A stretch of DNA of 64,000 nucleotides, taken from positions 1 to 64,000 of the forward strand of contig BJHM01000023.1 in the NCBI GenBank assembly GCA_014192625.1, read 5' to 3'. Shown piece by piece: positions 17,677 to 26,453 of the stretch. The notes beneath the pieces are model-generated. The model did no database searches. It was not told where the DNA came from and worked only from the letters and a program-made list of their open reading frames with translations. The stretch comes from Planctomycetota bacterium. GTDB taxonomy: Bacteria > Planctomycetota > UBA1135 > UBA2386. The stretch's first letter is position 1, and each line of letters opens with the position of its first letter. A program made the position numbers and the translations under genes.

Positions 17677-19128
17677 TCACTGGCCGATCATGATTTGAAT
17701 GCCGTTCGACGTGCCGAGTGGCAATGGGTCTGGCAGCAGCGGATCAAGGACGATGGTCTGCGCACCAAGTTGTATGCCGACAAAGCCTGGCAGCAACGGC
17801 AAGCCGAAGGCAATTGTCGCCGCGCCAGTTGCATCGGTGATCAGTAGGTTCGTGCTGGCGATTGGATTTACGTAGAGTAACGCGGTGGTGGCGGCACCTA
17901 CGATCGTGATGCCGGATGTAAACAAGTTGCCGAGGCCAATGACCATGAAGCCGATGCTAAACGCTGGCATGTTGCCCGACGCGAGGGCGAACGATGGGTT
18001 GCCGATGTTCGGTAACCCGCCCAGGGTGTAGATGGTCGGGATGCCAAACGTGGTTGGCGAACCGGTGCCCGAGTAGGACACGTAGCCCCTTGGGCCAGCG
18101 ATTCGGATGCCGCGCAATACCGTGTTTGGCACGGCGCTGGCGATCACGGTAAACGTCGAGCCTACGCCCGCGTCGACTACCGAGACAATGGTGTTGGCCG
18201 AGGTCTGCGTGGTGGTCGCATACAGGGTGACTACGCCGTTTTGGACCATGCCGCTCAAGTAGCGCGTCAAGGTGCCGGTTGGCACCAGCGTGTAGGCCAA
18301 CGTCCAGGTGCCAGCAAGGAAGGTCCACTTCTGAATGCCGCCACCGATCGCCGAGTCACTGGTGACGTAGCAGGTGTTGGGGTCCGAGAAGAACCAATCG
18401 TAGGTCGATTGCGCGCCCGCGACGGTTGGGAATCCTGGCAGCAGCGTGATGGTGGTAGGCGCGGTTGGCAGGCCGATGCCTACGGAGCAGACTCCCTGGA
18501 AGGCACCCGAGCCACTTGAGCAGTAGAGCTGGCCGTTGTAGATGCCGAGATCGCGCAAGTTGGTTGGCAACCCGGTGCTCGCCGAGGTCGAGGTGGAGGT
18601 GAAGTAGGTGCTGTATTGCACGCCGGAGTTGGAGCCGCTTGCCCAGAACTGCACGCCGTTGTCGGTCGCAACGCTGCGGATATTGCCGGCAGAGAATGCG
18701 TTGTTGATCGACGTGGAGGTGTCCACGTAGCCCAGGTTGTCGACGCGGGCGATGACGCGCGGGACCGTGATGCTGGCTGAGCTCGTGATCCCGGCGGTGC
18801 CCGGCGCCGCGCTGTAACCACCGAACGTGAAGAATGAGCCGTCGGGCGAGACGTTGAGGTGGCCTTCTGAAGTCGAAGTGCCGCTATTGGTGCACGGCAG
18901 GTTGATGCCGTTCACGACAGTCGGCACCGGGATCGATTGAACGAGCACGCCGGTTTGGGTGTATTCGTCGACGAAGGTTGCTTGTGCCGCGCTAGAAAGC
19001 GGCAACGTGGCATCACCTACTCTTAGAACCACAATGTCGCCTCTGGTGATCGGCAATTGTGCAACTAGGAGCGTGGTCAAGGCCACTTGGCAAAGGCTGA
19101 GCTTTGCGACGGAGTTGAGATGGAGCAT
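17677..19128 (-). CDS. Large secreted protein, paralogue A, unknown function
   Basis: A 483-residue protein with a signal peptide ending near LLVAQLP. The mature part begins GDIVVLRVGDATLPLSSAAQATFVDEY and contains repeating strand-turn units (VPRVIARVDNLGYVDTSTS, DWFFSDPNTCYVTSDSAI, KWTFLAGTWTLAYTL) that suggest a beta-propeller. The last 90 residues (LYVNPIASTNLLITDATGAA to the LGTSNGIQIMIGQ end) form a small beta module seen at the C-terminus of many planctomycete secreted proteins. It shares this whole layout with the next gene, from which it must have arisen by tandem duplication. Confidence 0.78.
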   Translation of the reverse strand: MLHLNSVAKLSLCQVALTTLLVAQLPITRGDIVVLRVGDATLPLSSAAQATFVDEYTQTGVLVQSIPVPTVVNGINLPCTNSGTSTSEGHLNVSPDGSFFTFGGYSAAPGTAGITSSASITVPRVIARVDNLGYVDTSTSINNAFSAGNIRSVATDNGVQFWASGSNSGVQYSTYFTSTSTSASTGLPTNLRDLGIYNGQLYCSSGSGAFQGVCSVGIGLPTAPTTITLLPGFPTVAGAQSTYDWFFSDPNTCYVTSDSAIGGGIQKWTFLAGTWTLAYTLVPTGTLTRYLSGMVQNGVVTLYATTTQTSANTIVSVVDAGVGSTFTVIASAVPNTVLRGIRIAGPRGYVSYSGTGSPTTFGIPTIYTLGGLPNIGNPSFALASGNMPAFSIGFMVIGLGNLFTSGITIVGAATTALLYVNPIASTNLLITDATGAATIAFGLPLLPGFVGIQLGAQTIVLDPLLPDPLPLGTSNGIQIMIGQ

Positions 19129-19333
19129 GGGTTTTAGAGATTTAGCAGATGGTTAGATGCTGAGGATTTGGATCGAGTATCGAGGGTTGGGCTGTTTGCG
19201 ATACACAGCAGAGGGGATCGCGCCTACTTGGCAGGAGAGTTAGAGGCTATTCCAGCTGGGTATTCAAGCTGGGGCAGATAGTCCTCGGTTCTTTGCGTAG
19301 GGGGCACAATGACATCGGTTGGCCTGTGCTAGT

Positions 19334-20779
19334 TCACCATTGGCCGAGCAGGATCTGCATCGCGATAGACGCGCCGAGTGGCAGCTGGTCTAGCATCAAG
19401 CCATCGTAGCTGATGACCTGCACCGCGAGCGGCAGTCCGGCCATTGCTGATGCGGAGGGGAGGCCGAGCGGGAGAGTTGCGTTGCCGAGCGCATCCGTGA
19501 TCAGTAACACTGTGTTGGCGATCGGGTTCACGTAGAGATTGAAGCTTGCTGGCGCGCCTGGCAACGGGATGCCTACTGACTGAACTAAGCCGAGACCGAT
19601 CGCCATGAAGCCGATGTTGAACGCTGGCATGTTGCCTGCGGTCAGGGTGAATGCCGAGTTGCCGAGGTATGGCAATCCACCGGTTGTGCCGACGGTTGGA
19701 ATGCCGACCGTGGTGGGCGAGCCGGTCCCCGAGAACGAGACTGCGGCCCGAGCGGCGAGCACGCGGATGCCACGCAGTGCCGTGTTGGCCAAGGTCGTTG
19801 CTACGGTGGTGAATGGCGAACTTACGCCCGCGTCGACGACCGAGAGGATCGCATTGCCTGTCGCTACGGTGGAGGTTGCATAGAGCGTGACGACACCGCC
19901 GATCACCGTGCCGCTCAGGTAGCGCGTGCTCGTGGCCAAAGGTGCAAGCGTGTAGGCGAGTGCCCATGTTGAGCCGCTGAGGACCCACTTCTGGATGCCG
20001 CCACCGGATGCCGATACGCGATCGTCAGCAACGTAGCAGGTGGTTGCATCGGCGAAGAAGAAGTCATACGAAGACGGGCCAGTGGTGGTCGGGAACCCCG
20101 GCAGGATGGTGATCGGCTGTGCCGTCGTTGGCAGGCCAACACCGACGCTGCTCACGCCGAGATAGGTGCCCGAAGCGCTGGAGCAATACAGTTGGCTTTG
20201 GTAGATGCCGAGGCAGCGCAAGTTGGTGGGTAGCGCAGAGCTCGCGGCGGCCGAGGTCGTGCCACCGAGCGTTGCAAATTGGACGCCGGAGTTGCTGCCG
20301 CAGGCAAAGAACTGATTGCCGTTGTCAGTGACTGCGCTGCGCATGGCGCCAGCCGAGAACACGTTATTGATCGAGGTCGACGTATTGATCACGCCGTCCG
20401 AGCCGACGCGGGCGATGACGCGAGGAACCGCAACGCTGGTCGTCCCTGCGATTGCGAGTGTGCCGGGTGCTGCGCTGTAGCCAGCCAGCGTGAAGAAGCG
20501 GCTGTCTGCGGAAATGTTCAGGCTGCCTTCAGAGGTAGCAGTGCCGGCATTGGTGCACGCGAGGTTTGAGCCACTGAGGGCGGTAGGCATCGCGACCGTC
20601 TGAACCAACACGCCAGCAGTGGTGTATTCGTCGAGGAAGGTTGCTTGCGCGGCACTCGTAAGAGCAGCCACGCCAGTGCCGACCCGTACGACAACCAGGT
20701 TGCCTTGTGTGAACGGAACTTGCGCAAGGAGGATTGATGACAGCGCGAACGCCGCAAGCAGTGATTTTACACGAGGCAT
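19334..20779 (-). CDS. Large secreted protein, paralogue B, unknown function
   Basis: A 481-residue protein starting MPRVKSLLAAFALSSILLAQ, a signal peptide. The body parallels paralogue A residue by residue over long stretches: GNLVVVRVGTGVAALTSAAQ, CTNAGTATSEGSLNISADS, YDFFFADATTCYVADDRV, KWVLSGSTWALAYTLAPL, RYLSGTVIGGVVTLYATS, and the C-terminal LYVNPIANTVLLITDALGNA. The predicted fold is a propeller plus a C-terminal beta module. The 205-base gap between the copies has no gene. Function unknown; export to the surface or medium is likely. Confidence 0.78.
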   Translation of the reverse strand: MPRVKSLLAAFALSSILLAQVPFTQGNLVVVRVGTGVAALTSAAQATFLDEYTTAGVLVQTVAMPTALSGSNLACTNAGTATSEGSLNISADSRFFTLAGYSAAPGTLAIAGTTSVAVPRVIARVGSDGVINTSTSINNVFSAGAMRSAVTDNGNQFFACGSNSGVQFATLGGTTSAAASSALPTNLRCLGIYQSQLYCSSASGTYLGVSSVGVGLPTTAQPITILPGFPTTTGPSSYDFFFADATTCYVADDRVSASGGGIQKWVLSGSTWALAYTLAPLATSTRYLSGTVIGGVVTLYATSTVATGNAILSVVDAGVSSPFTTVATTLANTALRGIRVLAARAAVSFSGTGSPTTVGIPTVGTTGGLPYLGNSAFTLTAGNMPAFNIGFMAIGLGLVQSVGIPLPGAPASFNLYVNPIANTVLLITDALGNATLPLGLPSASAMAGLPLAVQVISYDGLMLDQLPLGASIAMQILLGQW

Positions 20780-21566
20780 GAGAGGTAGGTCCAAGGTGTG
20801 GGAAATGGGCGGATTAAAAGCAGTAGGCGTGGGGGTCGCAGCCTCAACTAAGAGGGAAAAGTTTAGCTGGAAGTTTGAAATATTTGGCAGCTACTTCTCA
20901 TGACAAAGTGCAAATGATTGCCCTGCGACGCGCGCCCGTTTGCGCCGTGCCGTGTAAGGCGCGTGCAAGGCTTGCGTCGGCGTTGCCGATTCTGTTTGGC
21001 TTTTGATTGCAATGCGGTCCGCATCATAAAAACCCGCACTGATGCAGCCGTCGCACAGTGTTGGACTTGCAGCTTGAACCTGCGATCGAACGGCGGCCAG
21101 TGAAGGGCAATGCTCGTGACTGCGAGCAGCGACTTGAATACGCGTCGCCGTCGTGCAGCAGAGGAAGCATTGGTTTTAGTGGCCTTCTTTTGTGCTTGTG
21201 GGCGGTACCTTGCCGCTAATTCGTTGCCGCGTAGTTTTTGGCGCAGAGGTTGGCGCAAGTTTGGGAGAGACAAGGCGCGTGGCGCAGGCGGGGCATCGCC
21301 AGCTGGGCAACAAGCTGTGCTGCCGCATTGCCGGTGCGCGGGCCCCACAGTTGTGCGCACGAACTCGTGCGGAACCAAAGTAGCAATGATTTCGGACTGC
21401 TGCGGCATGGCAAAAAGGCTTCTGCGGGTCGACTTTGCAGAACAACACAACAAGCCACAAGATCGCTTGCCAATGTGCAGTCCATAACAAGTGCAGATGA
21501 AGATTGGCTGCGCGGTCGCGTGGCAGCAGTCTTGCGCACGACTGAGCGGCGCGCGATTGTGCAGCA
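20780..21566. other. Long intergenic stretch, no supported gene
   Basis: A 787-base region between the divergent paralogue B and moaD-moaE genes. Several overlapping frames are open on both strands but none shows domain signal or consistent codon bias. One plus-strand frame (21238-21570) ends in TGA overlapping the moaD-moaE ATG as ATGA and its tail (SADEDWLRGRVAAVLRTTE) is plausible as protein, so a coupled short gene cannot be excluded. I see no hairpin or tRNA. Confidence 0.4.
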
Positions 21567-22265
21567 ATGACGTCTTTGATCGCCATTTCGGTGCGCTGCT
21601 TTGCCGCGGCACGCGAGTGCCTTCAGCAGGAGCAGATGAGTTTGCAGGTTCCTAGCGGCATCACGGTCGATGGCGTGCGCCGATTGCTGGTGGACCGAGC
21701 GCCGCTGTTGGCGAACGTGCCGTTGGCATTTGCCGTCAACTGTGCATACGCAACGGCTGAGCAGGTCTTGCAGAGTGGCGATGAGTTGGCGTTGATCCCG
21801 CCGATCAGTGGTGGCTCTTTGCGTGCGGACCTCTACCGCTTCACACTCACACACGCGGCCATCGACCCGCGCCTGATCGAGAGCGAAGCGCGATCGGATG
21901 CCGATGGTGCGCTCGTCACGTTTGCTGGCACGACGCGCGATCACAACGACGGCGCACAGGTGTTAAAGCTCAGCTACGAGGCATATCCCGAGATGGCGCA
22001 AAAAGTGATGGGCGCGATCTTCGAGGAGGCAGTGAAGCGCTTCACGATCTCTCGCGCGCGCGTCGTGCATCGTCTGGGCGAAGTGCCGGTCGGCGAGGCC
22101 TCGGTGCTGGTCGTGGTTGCCGCCGCACACCGCGATGCTGCGTTTGACGCGTGCCGGTTCTTGATGGACCGCTTGAAGAACGAGGTGCCGATCTTCAAGC
22201 GCGAGACGCTGGCCAAAGGCAAAGGTGATCGCTGGCTCGGGGAATTGCCCAGGTCGGGCAACTGA
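21567..22265 (+). CDS. MoaD-MoaE fusion, molybdopterin synthase
   Basis: A 232-residue fusion of both molybdopterin synthase subunits. Residues 1-83 are the ubiquitin-like MoaD (ISVRCFAAARECL to LALIPPISGG) ending in the double glycine 82-83. Residues about 86-232 are MoaE: GALVTFAGTTRDHNDG, LKLSYEAYPEMAQKVM, VVHRLGEVPVGEASVLVVVAAAHRDAAFDACRF, and DRLKNEVPIFKRE with the catalytic lysines. MoaD must carry a thiocarboxylate on its terminal glycine, so the chain probably has to be cut after Gly83, as reported for mycobacterial MoaX. No other molybdenum cofactor gene is nearby. Confidence 0.92.
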   Translation: MTSLIAISVRCFAAARECLQQEQMSLQVPSGITVDGVRRLLVDRAPLLANVPLAFAVNCAYATAEQVLQSGDELALIPPISGGSLRADLYRFTLTHAAIDPRLIESEARSDADGALVTFAGTTRDHNDGAQVLKLSYEAYPEMAQKVMGAIFEEAVKRFTISRARVVHRLGEVPVGEASVLVVVAAAHRDAAFDACRFLMDRLKNEVPIFKRETLAKGKGDRWLGELPRSGN

Positions 22266-22346
22266 GCAGCCGCGCGCTGCCGCAGTGGTGCCGCGGTTGG
22301 CGTTGTGGTCATGGCAAACGCTTGTTGCTACGGTGAACGCAACACA

Positions 22347-23819
22347 ATGAAGACTCGCATTGGCAGTGGCTCCTCTTCTTCGCTGGCCGAACTATGTGTC
22401 TTGCTGGTTGCCGATGGCGTTGCGTGCGACGGTGGGCCAAGGCTGAAGGCGCTGGTAGCTGCCGCGATGGCGAGTGGCGACGTCAAGACCACGTTTCGCG
22501 GCACTGTGATGTTTCGGCAGGCGGGCAAGGCGGTGACAAAGCGCTTGTGCTGCATCGGACTTGGCAGGGAGCAGAGCATTCACAGTGAGCAGCTGCGGCG
22601 TGTGGCGGCGCTTTCGCAGGCGGTCGCTGAGGACGCAGGCGCTTCGCGCTTTGCGCTTTTGATTCATGCAAAAACACTGGGCAAGCTCGATGCCGAACAA
22701 GCTGGCGCCGCAGTCGCCGAGGGCCTGATTCTCGGCGCGTATCGCTACGCGCAGCCGCAGAAAGAGCCGCACAAGCCGCGTAAAGGGCAAGACTGCGAAG
22801 TGGTCCTGCTCGGCGGCAACGCCAGGGACTTTGCGCGCGGGTTTGCGTTTGGTGAAGTCGGTGCGAGGGCGACAGTGTTTGCGCGCGACCTAGAAAATCA
22901 GCCGAGCAACATTTGCACGCCTACGTCCCTCGCCAGCGCGGCAAAGAAACTTGCTGGCGGCGGTGTGACGGTCAAGGTGCTCGATCGGGCGAAGCTGCAA
23001 AAACTCGGGATGCATGCGCTGCTGGGCGTGGCACGCGGCAGTGTTGAGGCGCCAAAGTTTATCGCGCTTTCGTTTGGTCCCGCGCGCGGCAAGACCGTCT
23101 GCGTGATCGGCAAGGGCCTCACCTTTGACACCGGCGGCCTCAGCATTAAGCCCGCCTCCAAGATGGATGAGATGCGCTACGACATGTGCGGTGCTGGTGC
23201 CGTGCTTGGGTTGTTCCACGCGCTGCGCAGTGGTCTCGTAAAGCCAAGGCATCGCATCGTTGGCCTGATCGCCGCGACGGAGAATGGCGTTGGCCCCGCA
23301 GCACAGAAGCCTGGTGATGTGGTGCGCGCGATGGATGGCCACACCATCGAGGTGCTCAATACCGACGCGGAAGGTCGTCTGGTGCTCGCCGACGCGATCG
23401 CCTACGGCAAGAAGTTTTACGCGCCAGCACGCATCGTCGATCTCGCGACCTTGACGGGGGCCGTGGTGGTGGCGCTCGGCCACGAGGTGGCAGGCATCAT
23501 GGGCAACGACCAAAAACTGTGCGATGAGTTGATCAGCGCCGGCAAGGCCGCCGATGAACCACTTTGGCAACTGCCGCTGTGGGATGTGCACAAGGAGCAG
23601 ATGAAGAGCAAGTTTGCCGACCTGGCAAACATCAACGCTGGCCAAGGCAATGGCGCGACCGCCGGGGCCGCATTCTTGAGCGTGTTTGCGGGCGACACGC
23701 CATGGGTGCATCTCGACATCGCCGGCACTTCGTATGGCGGCGTGAGCAAGGACTACTATAAATCCGGCGCGTCGGGCACCGCGGTGCGGACCCTGCTGCG
23801 CTTCGTCGAAACGCTGTAG
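22347..23819 (+). CDS. pepA: Leucyl aminopeptidase, family M17
   Basis: A 490-residue cytosolic metallopeptidase. The catalytic half shows CVIGKGLTFDTGGLSIKPAS (metal lysine and aspartate), MRYDMCGAGAVLG, the family signature NTDAEGRLVLADAIAYG, VDLATLTGAVVVALG, and SKFADLANINAGQGNGATAGAAFL. All usual zinc ligands and the bicarbonate-site arginine are in place. It removes N-terminal residues from peptides. I start at the ATG at 22347; ATG 22311 would add twelve residues with no homology. The acs gene starts 14 bases after it. Confidence 0.94.
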   Translation: MKTRIGSGSSSSLAELCVLLVADGVACDGGPRLKALVAAAMASGDVKTTFRGTVMFRQAGKAVTKRLCCIGLGREQSIHSEQLRRVAALSQAVAEDAGASRFALLIHAKTLGKLDAEQAGAAVAEGLILGAYRYAQPQKEPHKPRKGQDCEVVLLGGNARDFARGFAFGEVGARATVFARDLENQPSNICTPTSLASAAKKLAGGGVTVKVLDRAKLQKLGMHALLGVARGSVEAPKFIALSFGPARGKTVCVIGKGLTFDTGGLSIKPASKMDEMRYDMCGAGAVLGLFHALRSGLVKPRHRIVGLIAATENGVGPAAQKPGDVVRAMDGHTIEVLNTDAEGRLVLADAIAYGKKFYAPARIVDLATLTGAVVVALGHEVAGIMGNDQKLCDELISAGKAADEPLWQLPLWDVHKEQMKSKFADLANINAGQGNGATAGAAFLSVFAGDTPWVHLDIAGTSYGGVSKDYYKSGASGTAVRTLLRFVETL

Positions 23820-23833
23820 CGGGCTTTTCATAT

Positions 23834-25777
23834 ATGAGTGATCACATCGTCTCTGTGAAGCCACACATTGCGGCTCGCGCGCAGGTGTCATCGCTGGCGC
23901 AGTATCACCAGATGTATGAGGAGTCGATCGCCGATCCGGCGACCTTCTGGGACAGGCAAGCAAAGCGGCTCACGTTCTTTCAGCCGTACTCGCAAGTCAT
24001 GCAGCATGACTTCGACAAGGCTGAGTTTCAGTGGTTCGTCGGCGGCAAGCTGAACGTCGCATACAACTGCATCGATCGTCATCTGAACAACAAATCGGAT
24101 CAGACTGCGATCGTGTGGGTCGCCGACGAGCCTGCTAGCTATCTGCATATCAGTTATCGCGAACTGCACGAGTCCGTTTGCCGGTTGGCCAACGTGCTGC
24201 GGCAACAAGGCGTGCGTCGTGGCGACCGCGTGTGCATCTATCTGCCGATGATTCCAGAACTCGCCTACGCGATGCTGGCCTGCGCGCGGATCGGCGCGAT
24301 TCACTCGGTGGTGTTCGCGGGCTTCTCGGCCGAGTCGTTGCAGGACCGCATTAAGGATGCCGACTGTCGCCTTGTGATCACCGCCAACGAAGGGCTGCGA
24401 GGCGGCAAGGTGATCCCGCTGAAGGCGATTGTCGACCAGGCGATCGCCGCGTTGCCGGTGCGGACCGTGCTTGTCGTGCGCCGCACACAAGCCAGCGTGC
24501 CGATGCAAAAAGGCCGCGATCTCGATCTCGCCAATGAGATGCAGCGGCAGCACAGGGACGCGCCTTGTGAAGAGATGGACAGCGAGTCCCCGCTGTTCGT
24601 GCTCTACACATCAGGCTCGACCGGCAAGCCGAAAGGCCTGCTGCACACAAGTGCTGGCTACCTGCTCTATGCGGCCTACACGCATCAACTGGTATTTGAC
24701 TGGCAGCCGGGTGATATCCACTTCTGCGCCGCTGATGTCGGATGGATCACTGGGCACAGCTACATCGTGTATGGCCCGCTGGCCAATGGTGCGACCACCG
24801 TGATGTTCGAGTCGACGCCGCTATACCCAGATCCGGGGCGCTACTGGCAAGTCATCGACGACCTCAAGGTAAACATTTTCTACACCGCACCGACGGCGTT
24901 GCGCGCGGTTCGCCAGTACCCAGATTTGTGGGTCACAAAGTACCAGCGCACTTCGCTGCGGGTGATCGGCAGCGTTGGTGAGCCGATCAACCCACAAGTC
25001 TGGGAGTGGTATCACGACGTGGTTGGCGATCGCCGGTGCGCGGTGATCGACACGTGGTTTCAGACGGAGACTGGCGGCATCATGATCTCGGCCCTGCCGG
25101 GGGCCACGCCGTGCAAGCCAGGCTCGGCCACGTTCCCATTGCCAGGTGTGCAACCAGTCCTTGTGAACGAGCAGGGCAAGGCACTCGCGCTCAATGACGT
25201 CAGCGGCAACCTATGCCTGCAAGGCTCATGGCCGGGGCAAGCGCGCACCATTTACGGGGATCACGAGCGCTTTCGGAATGCCTACTACACGAATTTTCCG
25301 GGGCTCTACTTCACTGGCGACGGATGCCGCCGCGATACGGCTGGATACTACTGGATCACGGGCCGTGTCGACGACGTGCTCAATGTGAGCGGCCACCGGC
25401 TCGGCACCGCTGAAATCGAGAGTGCGTTGATCACTCACGAGCAGGTCGCCGAGGCTGCAGTGGTTGGTTTTCCGCACGAGCTCAAAGGCCAAGGCATCTT
25501 CGCCTACGTGGTCTGCAATCAGAGTGCGGGGCCGATTGGGAAAGAGGAGCTGATCGCTGGGATGAAGGCGCAAGTGCGCAAATCCATCGGTGCGATCGCG
25601 GTCCCCGATCGCATCCAGATTGTGACCGGCCTGCCAAAGACCCGCAGTGGCAAAATCATGCGCCGGATCCTGCGCAAGATCGCCGAAGGCAACTACACAG
25701 AACTCGGTGACCTCTCAACGCTCGCCGACCCGCAGGTGGTGGAGCAGATCGTTGTTCGGCACCAGCAAGGGCCATAG
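23834..25777 (+). CDS. acs: Acetyl-CoA synthetase, AMP-forming
   Basis: A 647-residue ANL-superfamily enzyme that activates acetate (or propionate) to the CoA thioester through an acyl adenylate. Motifs: the P-loop LYTSGSTGKPKGLLHTSAGY, the family-specific FCAADVGWITGHSYIVYGPL, DTWFQTETGGIMI, TGDGCRRDTAGYYWITGRVDDVLNVSGHRLGTAEIE, and the C-terminal LPKTRSGKIMRRILRKIA containing the lysine that is acetylated in homologues. The N-terminal YHQMYEESIADPATFWDRQA is the Acs cap region. Length is normal. The next gene begins 5 bases after its stop. Confidence 0.95.
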   Translation: MSDHIVSVKPHIAARAQVSSLAQYHQMYEESIADPATFWDRQAKRLTFFQPYSQVMQHDFDKAEFQWFVGGKLNVAYNCIDRHLNNKSDQTAIVWVADEPASYLHISYRELHESVCRLANVLRQQGVRRGDRVCIYLPMIPELAYAMLACARIGAIHSVVFAGFSAESLQDRIKDADCRLVITANEGLRGGKVIPLKAIVDQAIAALPVRTVLVVRRTQASVPMQKGRDLDLANEMQRQHRDAPCEEMDSESPLFVLYTSGSTGKPKGLLHTSAGYLLYAAYTHQLVFDWQPGDIHFCAADVGWITGHSYIVYGPLANGATTVMFESTPLYPDPGRYWQVIDDLKVNIFYTAPTALRAVRQYPDLWVTKYQRTSLRVIGSVGEPINPQVWEWYHDVVGDRRCAVIDTWFQTETGGIMISALPGATPCKPGSATFPLPGVQPVLVNEQGKALALNDVSGNLCLQGSWPGQARTIYGDHERFRNAYYTNFPGLYFTGDGCRRDTAGYYWITGRVDDVLNVSGHRLGTAEIESALITHEQVAEAAVVGFPHELKGQGIFAYVVCNQSAGPIGKEELIAGMKAQVRKSIGAIAVPDRIQIVTGLPKTRSGKIMRRILRKIAEGNYTELGDLSTLADPQVVEQIVVRHQQGP

Positions 25778-25782
25778 TCCTT

Positions 25783-26385
25783 GTGAGCGTCCACGCGTAT
25801 GCCGCAACGACGGACGCTTTCGCGCCGGAATATCTCGCCATGCTGGGCAAGGCGATTCAGCAGAGTCGCTACTTCACGACCAACAATCTGAACCGCGATT
25901 TTATCGGCACGAAGGGTTTTTCGGTCGTCTTCACGCGGCAAAGGATTGCGCGCGTGGCGGCCGAGTTTGAGTGCTTTGCGCCCTATCTCGAACGCACCTT
26001 GCGCAGTGACTGCAATGCGTTTTACCTGAACCCGCTGCAAATGCAGTCGGGCTCGCGCGTCGATCCGCACATTGATCGCAGCCTCCGCTCCTACTGCAAA
26101 GACATCGCTACGCCGGTGCAGGTGGCGGTGCTCTACATTTCTGTGCCGAACTCGATGCAGGGCGGCCGTCTGGTGCTGCAGCGCGGCAAGAGAGTGCTCG
26201 CGCGTGTTCAGCCGCAGGCCAATTTGCTAGTGATGTTTGATGGCGATCTCACGCATTCCGTCGAGCGCGTTGACAGTGACGGTCTGCGGCTCAGTCTGGT
26301 TTGCGAGCAGTATGCACTCGATGAGCGCGAGCTATCGCAAGTGCCGGACTACGCCGTCGAGACGCGGGCCCGCAGCTATGACTAG
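25783..26385 (+). CDS. 2-oxoglutarate/Fe(II)-dependent oxygenase
   Basis: A 200-residue double-stranded beta-helix oxygenase. The iron triad is H96-x-D98 in DPHIDRS and H158 in DLTHSVERV; R169 in LRLSLVCEQY would bind the 2-oxoglutarate carboxylate. The spacing of about 60 residues between HxD and the second His is normal for the family. Substrate unknown; small bacterial members hydroxylate proteins, amino acids or lipids. It starts with GTG 5 bases after acs and is almost certainly in the same transcript. Confidence 0.82.
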   Translation: MSVHAYAATTDAFAPEYLAMLGKAIQQSRYFTTNNLNRDFIGTKGFSVVFTRQRIARVAAEFECFAPYLERTLRSDCNAFYLNPLQMQSGSRVDPHIDRSLRSYCKDIATPVQVAVLYISVPNSMQGGRLVLQRGKRVLARVQPQANLLVMFDGDLTHSVERVDSDGLRLSLVCEQYALDERELSQVPDYAVETRARSYD

Positions 26386-26453
26386 GCGCGACAATAAGAG
26401 GCGATCACTGTGCGTGGCGTTATAAAGCAAAGCTGCCTGCGTATGCTTGACGC

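Noticed and set aside
20863-21612. Minus-strand 249-codon open frame
   Set aside because: No hydrophobic pattern or motif, overlaps the moaD-moaE start on the opposite strand; left as intergenic.
22890-23963. Minus-strand 357-codon open frame
   Set aside because: Antisense to pepA and the acs start; no domain signal and high His/Arg content.
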